A stretch of 64,000 bases of DNA from Treponema vincentii (GTDB lineage Bacteria; Spirochaetota; Spirochaetia; Treponematales; Treponemataceae), in the NCBI RefSeq assembly GCF_018336815.1, contig NZ_CP050497.1, positions 744,001 to 808,000 of the forward strand. The letters run 5' to 3'. Position numbers and translations under genes: made by a program. Below are positions 1 through 7,363 of this stretch, in pieces (within the stretch, counting starts at the first letter, position 1; every line of letters starts with the position of its first letter). The notes below the pieces were generated by a model. That model had not been told where the DNA came from. It saw only the letters and a program-made list of their open reading frames with translations, and ran no database searches.

Positions 1-132
1 TTCGCGCACATCAACAGTCGGATAATTCGCATTTGCCAACGGACTGAAAACTCCGAAATGAGGGTTGTCGTGATTTAAAGAGTCAAGCACAGAGTCCGCA
101 AATAAGGGATTAAAAATACTTAATGAGTTCAT
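1..132 (-). CDS. Small heat shock protein Hsp20, N-terminal part
   Basis: The first 44 codons of a gene running off the left edge. The peptide ends in PTVDVRE, the usual entry into the alpha-crystallin domain of Hsp20 chaperones, after a hydrophobic N-terminal arm typical of the family. The ATG at 132 is preceded at good spacing by GGAGG. Hsp20 proteins hold unfolded proteins in the cytoplasm during stress. The conserved domain is outside the window, so the call rests on the N-terminus and motif. Confidence 0.75.
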   Translation of the reverse strand, partial: MNSLSIFNPLFADSVLDSLNHDNPHFGVFSPLANANYPTVDVRE

Positions 133-139
133 AGTTTTC

Positions 140-198
140 CTCCAAAAGGCTTTATAATAGTAGGGCTTTTAGAAAGCCCTTGAAGTTTTTCAACTTCA
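140..198 (-). promoter_or_regulatory. Hairpin-rich 5' leader of hsp20
   Basis: Two perfect hairpins lie just upstream of the hsp20 ribosome site: an 8-bp stem at 162-169/173-180 with a 3-nt loop and a 7-bp stem at 181-187/192-198. Near the Shine-Dalgarno a second AAAGCC copy could pair with the same upstream GGGCTTT strand, and UUUU/AAAA flank the GGAGG. This could be a temperature-sensitive leader or simply stable mRNA structure; the function is inferred. Confidence 0.35.
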
Positions 199-663
199 CT
201 TATTATTAAGCAACAAGCGTGCCAAGTTAGATCCTGAAGAAATTCGGTGTATATGGCTCTTTTTGCTCAATAATTCAGTGTATACCGCGCAATTTTCGGT
301 TAAAAAAGGTTTAAATCGGATTATTTCCACCGTTTTTTTGGACTAAGGTTCCGGTTGAGCCGCCGCTTAATCTCTTTTCGTGATGCATTGTGTCATTTTA
401 TATGCCATATTGTATCAATATTTCCAATAAGAAACAAAACATGTGTCATTATGAAACATATTTTAGCTTTGTTGTAAGAATCGCTCTTTTTTTTCGAAAT
501 TGCCGATAATTTTCGACTTTTTCTCTTTAAAAATAGGAAAAATCGGTTATACTGTTTCTTATTCATTTGTTGACAGATAAAAACAATATGATTATGGTAA
601 TATTTCTTTATAGCTAAAGCTATCAATACCACCATACTCCCATAGACGCATCCGGAGGCGGAC
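199..663. other. Intergenic region, no gene recognised
   Basis: An AT-rich stretch between the divergent hsp20 and ornithine decarboxylase genes. A 90-codon minus-strand open frame at 393-665 has no recognisable content or ribosome site and is probably chance. Promoters for both neighbours must lie here, but no convincing -35/-10 pair was identified. A small TAGCTAAAGCTA dyad sits upstream of the decarboxylase leader. Confidence 0.4.
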
Positions 664-1875
664 ATGAACGTAACCGATTATCTTAGCGAAACAGAGTGGA
701 AAAGGTTGCTGCAGTTTTCCGAAAAACTCGAAACACCTTGTGTTGTTATCAATTTGGATCGGATTAAAAAAAATTATCTTGAATTAAAAAAGTTCTTTTC
801 TGCCGCAGACATTTACTACGCAGTGAAGGCAAATCCGCATGAAGAAATCCTAAAGTTGCTTATCGAGTTAGGGGCTAATTTTGATATTGCTTCGCGGTAT
901 GAGCTCGATAAGATTCTTGCCTTGGGAATCAATCCTGATCGGCTTACCTACGGAAATACAATTAAAAAAGCAAAAGATATTGCATATTTTTATGAAAAAG
1001 GTATCCGGTTATTCGTTACCGACAGTAAAGAAGATTTAAAAAATATTGCAAAATATGCACCTCAATCGCGTGTCTATGTTCGTATCTTGGTTGAAAACAC
1101 TAATAGTGCCGATTGGCCGCTTTCCCGTAAGTTTGGCTGCCATCCTGATATGGCTTATGATCTTTGTATTTTGGCGAAAGAGCTTGGGCTTGTTCCGTAT
1201 GGAATTTCATTTCATGTCGGCAGTCAACAAAGGGATATTGGGCAATGGGACGATGCTATTGCAAAAACAAAGTATTTAATGCGTTCTCTTGAAGAAGAAG
1301 AAGATATCGAACTCAAGATGATCAATATGGGAGGCGGCTTTCCTGCTTCGTATGTCGTTCCGACCAATGAGCTTTCCGAATATGCAAGTGAAATTAATCG
1401 TTATCTTGACGATGACTTTGGCGATGAACGACCGCGCATCATCCTTGAACCGGGACGGTCTATGGTTGGCGATGCCGGCGTTCTTGTTGCCGAAGTTATC
1501 ACTGTTTCGAGGAAAAATAATACAGCCCTGCATCGCTGGGTCTATGTTGATGCAGGGGTCTTTAACGGATTGGCGGAAACACTCAACGAAAGTATTAAGT
1601 ATCCTATTGTAACGTCAAAGGATTCAAATTGCAGCAAGCGCGGCGAAGTGATTCTTGCGGGGCCGACTTGCGACAGTATGGATATTATGTATGAAAAATA
1701 TAAATATCAACTTCCAATCAATCTCAAGCCGGGAGATAGGGTGTATTTTCTCACTGCAGGCGCCTATACGGCCAGCTATGCATCCGTAGAATTTAACGGC
1801 TTTCCTCCGCTTAAAACCTATATTATGAAATCAACAACCCCGACGCAGAGCGTTGCCGAGGACGGCAGGTATTAA
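664..1875 (+). CDS. Ornithine/lysine decarboxylase, PLP fold type III
   Basis: A 403-residue Orn/Lys/DAP decarboxylase group 2 enzyme that would make putrescine (or cadaverine) in the cytoplasm. Visible motifs are YAVKANP with the PLP lysine at about residue 55, HVGSQ near 184, GGGFP near 223, EPGR near 262, and the C-terminal GPTCDSMD whose cysteine (about 335) matches the catalytic Cys of ornithine decarboxylases and comes from the partner subunit. Length is normal. The ATG follows GGAGGC at ideal spacing. The ornithine versus lysine preference cannot be settled from sequence alone. The last codons and stop overlap a short repeat also found at 21 kb and 33.9 kb. Confidence 0.88.
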   Translation: MNVTDYLSETEWKRLLQFSEKLETPCVVINLDRIKKNYLELKKFFSAADIYYAVKANPHEEILKLLIELGANFDIASRYELDKILALGINPDRLTYGNTIKKAKDIAYFYEKGIRLFVTDSKEDLKNIAKYAPQSRVYVRILVENTNSADWPLSRKFGCHPDMAYDLCILAKELGLVPYGISFHVGSQQRDIGQWDDAIAKTKYLMRSLEEEEDIELKMINMGGGFPASYVVPTNELSEYASEINRYLDDDFGDERPRIILEPGRSMVGDAGVLVAEVITVSRKNNTALHRWVYVDAGVFNGLAETLNESIKYPIVTSKDSNCSKRGEVILAGPTCDSMDIMYEKYKYQLPINLKPGDRVYFLTAGAYTASYASVEFNGFPPLKTYIMKSTTPTQSVAEDGRY

Positions 1876-1895
1876 ACTCTCCGCACGAATAAAAA

Positions 1896-1924
1896 ACGGC
1901 ACAAAGATACGTTCTTTGTGCCGT
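1896..1924 (-). terminator. Intrinsic terminator, flavodoxin side, possibly bidirectional
   Basis: A perfect 12-bp stem (1896-1907 with 1913-1924) and 5-nt loop lie between convergent genes. Read on the minus strand the hairpin is followed by a run of T, so it best terminates the flavodoxin transcript. On the plus strand no T-run follows. Confidence 0.75.
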
Positions 1925-1943
1925 CCATTACCGTGTTTGACGG

Positions 1944-2369
1944 TTATTTTGCGAATCGCTCACCGAATTCTTTACATTTTTTCTGTGCTTCTTCATCGGG
2001 ATCGTCATAAGCGATGAGACCTTCTTCAAACACATCGGCTCCATCTCTTTTTGCACGTTCTACCCATGTCTGCATCCATTCACCGTCCGCCCATTCATAG
2101 GATCCGAACAGTGCAATTTTGCGCCCTGAAAGTTTATTTTCGATTGATGCAAAGAACGGTTCAAATTCATCCGGTTCCAGCTCTTCCGCACCCATCGCAG
2201 GGCATCCGAAGGCGATTTTATCATAGCTGTCCAATTTATCCGCACTGAACTGAGCAACGGGGAATAATTCAGCATCTGCTCCGCCTGCTTTCAGTCCGTC
2301 CATAATACAATGGGCCATCTTTTCGGTATGACCGGTTCCGCTCCAAAATACTACTGCAACTTTTGCCAT
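1944..2369 (-). CDS. Flavodoxin
   Basis: A 141-residue short-chain flavodoxin. The N-terminus [16 protein letters not shown] is the phosphate-binding loop for FMN; later segments [11 protein letters not shown] and [12 protein letters not shown] are the two flavin-stacking loops. It would carry electrons in the cytoplasm, often replacing ferredoxin when iron is scarce. It lies 51 bp downstream of the DUF3793 gene on the same strand, with a palindrome in the gap. Start ATG at 2369 has AAGGAG upstream. Confidence 0.9.
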   Translation of the reverse strand: MAKVAVVFWSGTGHTEKMAHCIMDGLKAGGADAELFPVAQFSADKLDSYDKIAFGCPAMGAEELEPDEFEPFFASIENKLSGRKIALFGSYEWADGEWMQTWVERAKRDGADVFEEGLIAYDDPDEEAQKKCKEFGERFAK

Positions 2370-2394
2370 AGCAAACTCCTTATAAAGTGTGATG

Positions 2395-2416
2395 AGAATA
2401 ATAGAAGTATTATTCT
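2395..2416. promoter_or_regulatory. Palindrome upstream of flavodoxin, candidate operator
   Basis: A perfect 9+4+9 inverted repeat (AGAATAATA, 4 nt, TATTATTCT) 26 bases before the flavodoxin start. It has no T-run, so it is not an obvious terminator. The ATAAT/ATTAT core resembles Fur/PerR-type boxes and recurs at 3003-3017. The regulator is inferred. Confidence 0.45.
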
Positions 2417-2420
2417 GTCA

Positions 2421-3005
2421 TTAAGCTGCACAAACAATCTCAAAGATAGTCATGCCGCTTTTTATCTGTAAAGCAAAACGCTCTTTACATTCCGTATACT
2501 GGTGGAACACTTGTAATGCTTTTTCGGGATTGCTGTATACCTTCCAGTATCCGCACAGCAAACAATTTCGGCCTCCTGTTTTTACATACTGCATTACATC
2601 ATCTGCAGGATAACCTAAAAAAAGCCCGATTTCGTGCGGAAAGCTGTCCCTGCAATGCCTGTTTCGTGCTCCTCTTAAAACAGACATCCGATCCTTTAAC
2701 CGCATAATAATTGCTTCAAGCCCGCTTTCCGGCCGATATCCGAAAGATTGCAGCACCATGGTCACTGAAGGTTGAAAACAAAGGCGAGCGAGCAAATCCT
2801 TCCGATATACTAATATTTGAGCGCGGTTTTCGCATACGCAAAGTGGGGTAAAATATATTCCTTGCTCATTCAGTATCGCGTTATAGGTATCACACCATTG
2901 AATATCGGCGCTTGGAAACGACACAAGATTCGCCGGTTTAATTCCTGCTAAACAAGGGGCTGCATGACGGGCAAGATTTGCTTCAACGTAAGCGTGCGGT
3001 AACAT
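2421..3005 (-). CDS. DUF3793 family protein
   Basis: A 194-residue protein of the DUF3793 family, recognised by PHEIGLFLGYPADDV near the middle and GYWKVYSNPEKA towards the C-terminus, with several cysteines (CLLCGYW). The family is common in anaerobes and often lies beside flavodoxin, as here; its biochemical role is unknown. I choose the ATG at 3005 over an upstream TTG at 3041, because that TTG is the first part of a TTGACA -35 box. No Shine-Dalgarno precedes 3005, and the predicted transcription start falls on the ATG, so the mRNA may be leaderless. Confidence 0.78.
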   Translation of the reverse strand: MLPHAYVEANLARHAAPCLAGIKPANLVSFPSADIQWCDTYNAILNEQGIYFTPLCVCENRAQILVYRKDLLARLCFQPSVTMVLQSFGYRPESGLEAIIMRLKDRMSVLRGARNRHCRDSFPHEIGLFLGYPADDVMQYVKTGGRNCLLCGYWKVYSNPEKALQVFHQYTECKERFALQIKSGMTIFEIVCAA

Positions 3006-3041
3006 AATAGTATTATGCACATAGAACCCGAAAAATGTCAA
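3003..3041 (-). promoter_or_regulatory. Promoter and overlapping palindrome for DUF3793-flavodoxin
   Basis: On the minus strand TTGACA (3041-3036) is followed after 18 nt by CATAAT (3017-3012). The -10 box is one arm of a perfect dyad, CATAAT-3-ATTATG, at 3003-3017. A protein bound there would block the promoter directly. The arm pattern matches the site at 2395-2416. Confidence 0.5.
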
Positions 3042-3063
3042 CCGTGAATAACTGGAATTTTTC

Positions 3064-3292
3064 GGGCAAACGCATCAGACATTTTTTGAATATCCCCGCA
3101 AAATCAGGAGGCTGTTCAAGCAGAGTTGAACCTCTCCGCGGTTCAAATGCTTGCCCAACCTCCTGATTTTGCGATTTATATTTACCCGCCTGATGTGTTT
3201 GTCCGACTTTTAAAACAAAGTGCGAAAAATTTTAAAAAATTTTTCGCAAATGGCAGGGAGTCGTATCATATTTGTCCTGATGCGGTTGCCCT
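3064..3292. repeat. Palindromic repeat family A, copy 1
   Basis: A structured intergenic element. A 15-nt end motif GGGCAAACGCATCAG at 3064 returns inverted at 3189-3205 and again at 3278-3291. Between the first two is a palindromic core (3097-3173) with long arms and an asymmetric centre; between the last two is a perfect 13-bp AT hairpin (3221-3248). Related copies are at 18653-18797 and 52242-52455. No coding potential is visible. Confidence 0.85.
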
Positions 3293-3398
3293 ACATACTT
3301 GAAACCTTACGTCGCATAATCGGTTTTTCATTTTATCATTAAGGAGGAACAAACCGCTGCATCGGATTCGATTGCCCTGTATACTATAAATATTATAC

Positions 3399-3427
3399 TT
3401 GACAATATATTATATTATAAATAGTAT
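3399..3427 (+). promoter_or_regulatory. Promoter for free-methionine sulfoxide reductase
   Basis: A consensus TTGACA at 3399-3404 and TAGTAT at 3422-3427 with a 17-nt spacer, about 80 bases upstream of the gene. The surroundings are very AT-rich. Confidence 0.6.
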
Positions 3428-3507
3428 TTTAACGTTTAAAGAAACACCACAGGCAGCATTAAAAACGGGTTGTTGATCTTAGTTAAAGATAAAAGTAGGA
3501 GCGAAAA

Positions 3508-3945
3508 ATGAAAGAAAAATTAGCTCAATATCGTGCATTAATCGAAAGCGAAACCGATGTTATTGCGGTAATGGCAAATACCAGCGCGTTTATCATGGAA
3601 AATATTTCCGGCTTAAATTGGGCGGGGTTTTATCAAATGAAAGGTGATGAATTGGTTCTGGGGCCATTTCAAGGCCGACCGGCTTGCTATCGCATTGGTT
3701 ATGGAAAAGGTGTCTGCGGGCATTGTGCGGTCAATCGGAAAAGTATCATGGTGCCGGATGTACACGCTTTTCCCGGACATATTGCCTGCGATGCGGCAAG
3801 TAAAAGTGAATTAGTTGTACCGATTATTCACAACGGTATTTTATTCGGTGTGATTGATCTTGATGCTCCCGAATGCGATCATTTTACCGATACCGACAGG
3901 TGCTTTGTCGAGGCTATCGCCGAAATATTTTCTCAAAAATTATAA
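3508..3945 (+). CDS. msrC: Free methionine-(R)-sulfoxide reductase, GAF type
   Basis: A 145-residue single GAF-domain enzyme that reduces free methionine-R-sulfoxide and so repairs oxidative damage to the amino-acid pool. The family signature GPFQGRPACYRI, GKGVCG and FPGHIACD is present. Cysteines at 60, 70 and 94 keep exactly the 10- and 24-residue spacing of the three redox cysteines of the E. coli enzyme. Start ATG follows AGGAG. It is monocistronic; a family C hairpin follows the stop. Confidence 0.9.
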   Translation: MKEKLAQYRALIESETDVIAVMANTSAFIMENISGLNWAGFYQMKGDELVLGPFQGRPACYRIGYGKGVCGHCAVNRKSIMVPDVHAFPGHIACDAASKSELVVPIIHNGILFGVIDLDAPECDHFTDTDRCFVEAIAEIFSQKL

Positions 3946-3948
3946 CAG

Positions 3949-3982
3949 AGAACCTCTAAGAATTCCGGTTTTTAGAAGATGC
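3949..3982. repeat. Short hairpin repeat family C, copy 1
   Basis: An imperfect inverted repeat with the outline AACCTCTAA..GGTTTTTAGA immediately after msrC. Three relatives lie at 26208, 31585 and 59791, all between genes. It may act as a weak terminator. Confidence 0.6.
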
Positions 3983-4014
3983 TTAAAACAGTTTGCAAGG
4001 AGTTATCCGACTCT

Positions 4015-5464
4015 ATGAAAAAAGATTGCTTGTATAACGGTATGGTTATCCGCAGCCTTTGTTCTTTTTGCTCAAACGGAAACGGGGATGCCGCAAGATT
4101 CGGTGTATCAAAAGCTCTTACGGTATCGTGTTGAACATGACAGCAATTACCGGCAGCTGCAAATGCAGGCGGATATTGCGGCCAATAAAGCGGAAAAAGC
4201 AAAAACCGAATCGTTAGTAACGATGGAAGTCGGCAGCGGAAATACACAGTTCGTTCTTAACACCGATGCGGACAAACGAGGTGTTACCACTGCGCCGTAT
4301 GCGAATATCGCATTACCTTCGTACAATAATACAAGCATAAAACTGAGCGTACCGTACAGTAAAGTAGGGCAGCGGCAAGAAACCGGCGCCGAGGTTTCCG
4401 TGTCTACCGATATCTATTCCAAAAATGCAGAAGCGAAAAAATATACGTTCAATCTTGCACAGTCTGCAGCAGATCAAGCAAGGCGGGCAAAAGAAGAAGG
4501 TTTGGCGCTTGCCGAAAAGCAGTTCCTTCAAGATATCCAGCGGCTTTTGGACGATTATACAACACTGCTTGATAAAAAATTGAGCGAAGTAAAAGCGGAG
4601 ATTCAATACAATCAAATAAAGGCGCAAGGGTATGCAGACAGTTCTACAAAAATGCGCACAGCCAATTTAGAGCTGTTGGGTGCAAAACGGGAACATCAGA
4701 ATGCGGATTTTAACTTTTCGGCGTCATACCATGCTTTTGCGGAAAGCTGCGGTCTTACAACCGATGAGGCACCTCAAATGTTTTTAACGTCGCTATGGAA
4801 TTCCATCCCCGTACAAAAGGCCGCAGATATTGAACAGTATCCTCAAGCTGCTTATAAAAAACTTGTTGAAGCGGAGCAACGGCATACGCAAAATGCAGCG
4901 AAACGGAATATTGAACTGTCTCCGTTTTCCATCGGCGCCGATGCCGGTTATAAATTGCGCAATACGAAAATCGGCAGCGGTTCTGCAAAAAATGAACATT
5001 CCGTCTTAGGCGGATTGAGTATGCAATTCCCCGGCGGAAAGGCGTATACCGGTGTCGAGGTTCCGCTTGCGGATCCTAAAAATACGGCGCTTAAACTTTC
5101 ATTCAGCTGGAATCCTTTTTCGATTCAGTATCGGAAACTCGATAAAAAAAATGCCGAGCTTGAAGATGCGATTGAACGGCTTAAAATTGAAGATGCGAAG
5201 GAACACTATCAAAAACAACTCCATACTAATAAAACATCGAATGAGCAGATGACATGGCAGCAAAAAGCAACGGCGGATGAGTTGAGCATCTATAAGCAAA
5301 ATGCCGATGACCACGCCCAATGGTACCGCAACGGTGTTATCAGCAAGGTGGAAAGCCTGCAAGCTGAACTTGAGTACAAAAAAGCCGAAGCCCGCTATGC
5401 AAAAGCAAAAACAGCCGTTATGATTTTCAATATCGATACGGCGTTGCTGTTTGAAAAGCAGTAG
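4015..5464 (+). CDS. TolC-like outer-membrane efflux protein, frameshifted at its signal peptide
   Basis: From 4088 the frame encodes 458 residues rich in long heptad-like helices (about 110-210 and 330-450) with amphipathic strands between, the pattern of TolC/OEP outer-membrane channel proteins. No start with a ribosome site fits that frame. Just upstream, AAGGAG and an ATG at 4015 begin the run ATGAAAAAAG. If that run had five A instead of six, the ATG would open into a perfect signal peptide (M-K-K-I-A-C-I-T-V-W-L-S-A-A-F-V-L-F-A-Q) in frame with the body. The true product is thus about 482 residues and is one base out of frame here. No adjacent pump genes are present; TolC assignment is by architecture only. 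Confidence 0.65.
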
Positions 5465-5624
5465 CGAAACGACTAAGATTCACTTATGTAAACCGCCGTG
5501 TTTTTCACTGTTTTGCTCAGAGATTATCCTTTGCACCGAATATTCCAATTTTCTGAAATAGTCGTTATATTCTTGGGAAGAACCCTGATAGCCTTTCTGC
5601 CTAAAATCTGATAGTATAGCCGCT

Positions 5625-6422
5625 ATGTTGAAATACGCTTTTATGCAGAACGCCTTTATTGTGTCATTCTTTATCGGCATTCTCTGCCCATTAATCGGTA
5701 TTTTCCTTGTTTTGCGGCGGTATTCGCTTATTGGCGACACCCTTGCGCACGCCTCGCTGACAGGGATTACGCTCGGGCTGGTTACCGGCGTTAACCCCAT
5801 CATCGGCGCGTTTACCTTTACCTCTGCGGCGGGAGCGCTCATCGAAGCGCTACGCAATTACTTTAAAGAATACAGCGACCTCATCCTTTCCATCGTTCTT
5901 TCGCTCAGTGTCGGTATTGCCATCACCTTGATGAGTTCGGGGTTGATACGCACCAATGCCGAAGCCTATTTGTTCGGAAGCATCTTAACGGTTTCAATCT
6001 CCGACGTTATCACCGTTATCGTATTGAGCTTTTTTGCCGTTGCCGTATTGGCTGTGCTGTATCATAAGCTGCTGTATATAACGCTCGATGAAGACATCGC
6101 GTATGTCATCGGCATCCGTGTAAAGACAATCAATTATATTTTTTCGATTTTAGTAGCAGCAACAATTGCCGTTTCCATTAAGATAGTGGGGATTCTCGTA
6201 TTAAGTTCGATGATTGCCTTGCCGGTTGCAGCCGCGCTACAGCTGCACACAGGCTTTAAGCGGACGGTGTTTTTTTCAATCTGTTTCGGTATCGCGGATA
6301 TTATGCTCGGGCTTATCTGTTCGTACTATTTAAACGTCGCCCCCGGCGGCTTTACCGCACTTATTTCGGTTTTTATGCTGTTGCTGGTGCTGATACTCAA
6401 AAAGCTGCGAAGTCCTTTTTGA
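5625..6422 (+). CDS. Metal ABC transporter permease, ZnuB/MntB (ABC-3) family
   Basis: A 265-residue inner-membrane permease with about eight transmembrane segments. The early segment LVLRRYSLIGDTLAHASLTGI is the family hallmark, and the loop before the last segments carries the conserved APGG. It would import zinc, manganese or iron. The usual partners (ATPase and binding protein) are absent from both sides, so it is an orphan here. No clear Shine-Dalgarno precedes the ATG. Its final codon and stop (TTT TGA) lie inside the end of repeat B1. Confidence 0.85.
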   Translation: MLKYAFMQNAFIVSFFIGILCPLIGIFLVLRRYSLIGDTLAHASLTGITLGLVTGVNPIIGAFTFTSAAGALIEALRNYFKEYSDLILSIVLSLSVGIAITLMSSGLIRTNAEAYLFGSILTVSISDVITVIVLSFFAVAVLAVLYHKLLYITLDEDIAYVIGIRVKTINYIFSILVAATIAVSIKIVGILVLSSMIALPVAAALQLHTGFKRTVFFSICFGIADIMLGLICSYYLNVAPGGFTALISVFMLLLVLILKKLRSPF

Positions 6423-6538
6423 AAATATACGGTGCATCTACTTCGTTACTGCACACAAATTAATTCTCAACGTATCAAAGATACGCCTGCGATTAATTTG
6501 TGCTCGTGCCTCGTATCTGCAGCGTCTATTTTCAAAAG
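6417..6538. repeat. Palindromic repeat family B, copy 1
   Basis: An imperfect palindrome of about 120 bp. Outer arms TTTTTGAAAATA and TATTTTCAAAAG, inner arms GCACACAAATTAAT and ATTAATTTGTGC, and a tip stem CGTATC-AAA-GATACG. A close inverted-orientation copy lies at 56846-56970 and a diverged one at 38757-38877 inside a gene. It overlaps the permease stop codon. Confidence 0.85.
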
Positions 6539-6647
6539 GCTAACGAAAAGTCTATTTTCAAAAGTGGTACTATTCCTGCAAAACAGATTGTAGCAGCCTT
6601 GTAGGCTAAGCTGCCTAAAAATTGATACCCGTGTATAATACACTTTC
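6539..6647. other. Spacer between repeat B1 and the toxI promoter
   Basis: About 110 bp. It begins with a second partial copy of the repeat's outer arm (TCTATTTTCAAAAG near 6551). No gene or other signal seen. Confidence 0.4.
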
Positions 6648-6676
6648 TTGACTTTAACTATTTTTTGTATTATATT
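6648..6676 (+). promoter_or_regulatory. Promoter of the type III antitoxin RNA
   Basis: TTGACT at 6648-6653 and TATATT at 6671-6676 with a 17-nt spacer. The predicted start, near 6683, falls just before the first RNA repeat, as in known toxIN loci. Confidence 0.7.
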
Positions 6677-6682
6677 GTAGTT

Positions 6683-6819
6683 AATGGTGAGTCCTACCGT
6701 TAAGTGGAATCCTTAAACGCAGTGTACCCTACTGAGAGTGGGAACTTTAGAAATGCGGTGAGTCCTACCGTTAAGTGGAATCGATAAAGCCGTTCAGTTA
6801 GCTGATACGGCTTTTTTTT
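6683..6819 (+). ncRNA. Type III antitoxin RNA (ToxI-like), three ~35-nt repeats
   Basis: Three tandem units begin near 6687, 6722 and 6758 (period 35-36 nt). Units 1 and 3 share a 25-nt block starting GGTGAGTCCTACCG; unit 2 is diverged (GTGTACCCTACTGAGAGTGG). Promoter in front, intrinsic terminator behind, then the ToxN-family gene: the exact order of type III toxin-antitoxin systems, in which the toxin cuts the precursor into single repeats that fold as pseudoknots and inhibit it. Confidence 0.85.
6787..6819 (+). terminator. Terminator between antitoxin RNA and toxin
   Basis: A stem of AAGCCGT/ACGGCTT with an inner TCAG/CTGA pair, a single bulged T, and a tract of eight T. In this class a leaky terminator sets the ratio of antitoxin RNA to toxin mRNA. 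Confidence 0.85.
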
Positions 6820-6829
6820 ATAGGTAAAT

Positions 6830-7357
6830 ATGAAACAAGAAAGACTGAATTTATATTTTATAGATATGAAATATGTGCGAAATTTACATAAGGTCGATGA
6901 TCGTGTTCAGTCAATTTCCCCTCAAATTCATAAAAGTAATCGTCCTTTTGTAGGAATTATTATTATTTGTAATGAATATAAATATTGTGTACCATTGGAT
7001 TCAGCAAAAGAAAAACATAAGATGCACAAGAATGATGTAGACTTTACCCGTATCTTTGACGATGAACAACTCATAAGTGTTTTGAACTTTAACAATATGA
7101 TTCCTATTGATGATAAATTTATTACAAAAATTGATTTGAAGCCGAATGTAAAAGATTCTCGATCTCAAGCAAATTATAAAAAATTGTGCATAAAAGAAAT
7201 TGAATGGTGCCGTAAACATCAAGAAGCAATCGTAAAAAAAGCAAATAAATTGTATTGTTTGGTTCAAAAGCCTAATTGTAGTAGTAATCTCAAAAAACGA
7301 TGCAATGATTTTAAAAAACTTGAGAAAGTATTGGAAAAATTATTGCAAAGACCATAA
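6830..7357 (+). CDS. Type III toxin, ToxN/AbiQ family endoribonuclease
   Basis: A 175-residue protein matching the ToxN/AbiQ family by R-P-F-V-G-I (about 38-43), Y-C-V-P-L-D-S-A-K-E-K-H-K (52-64) and N-F-N-N-M-I-P (86-92), followed by a lysine-rich C-terminal helix. These proteins are RNases that halt growth and abort phage infection when the antitoxin RNA is lost. It sits 11 nt after the antitoxin terminator with only a weak ribosome site. Codon use is far more AT-rich than neighbours, suggesting transfer. It converges on era with a 6-bp gap. Confidence 0.88.
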   Translation: MKQERLNLYFIDMKYVRNLHKVDDRVQSISPQIHKSNRPFVGIIIICNEYKYCVPLDSAKEKHKMHKNDVDFTRIFDDEQLISVLNFNNMIPIDDKFITKIDLKPNVKDSRSQANYKKLCIKEIEWCRKHQEAIVKKANKLYCLVQKPNCSSNLKKRCNDFKKLEKVLEKLLQRP

Positions 7358-7363
7358 AGCATC

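Noticed and set aside
199-663. Riboswitch upstream of the decarboxylase
   Set aside because: No known riboswitch core or strong terminator/antiterminator pair is visible.
393-665. 90-codon minus-strand open frame
   Set aside because: No ribosome site, no recognisable content, and it overlaps the leader of the decarboxylase gene.
3130-3160. tRNA-like T-loop (GCGGTTCAAATGC) in repeat A1
   Set aside because: No acceptor, D or anticodon stems around it; it is part of the repeat core.
5480-5620. Minus-strand remnant ending in a His-rich tail between the TolC-like gene and the permease
   Set aside because: It could be a Fur-like C-terminus, but the sequence is too short and has no start codon.
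6686-6792. CRISPR array
   Set aside because: Repeats are adjacent with no unique spacers and are followed by a ToxN gene, which fits a type III antitoxin instead.
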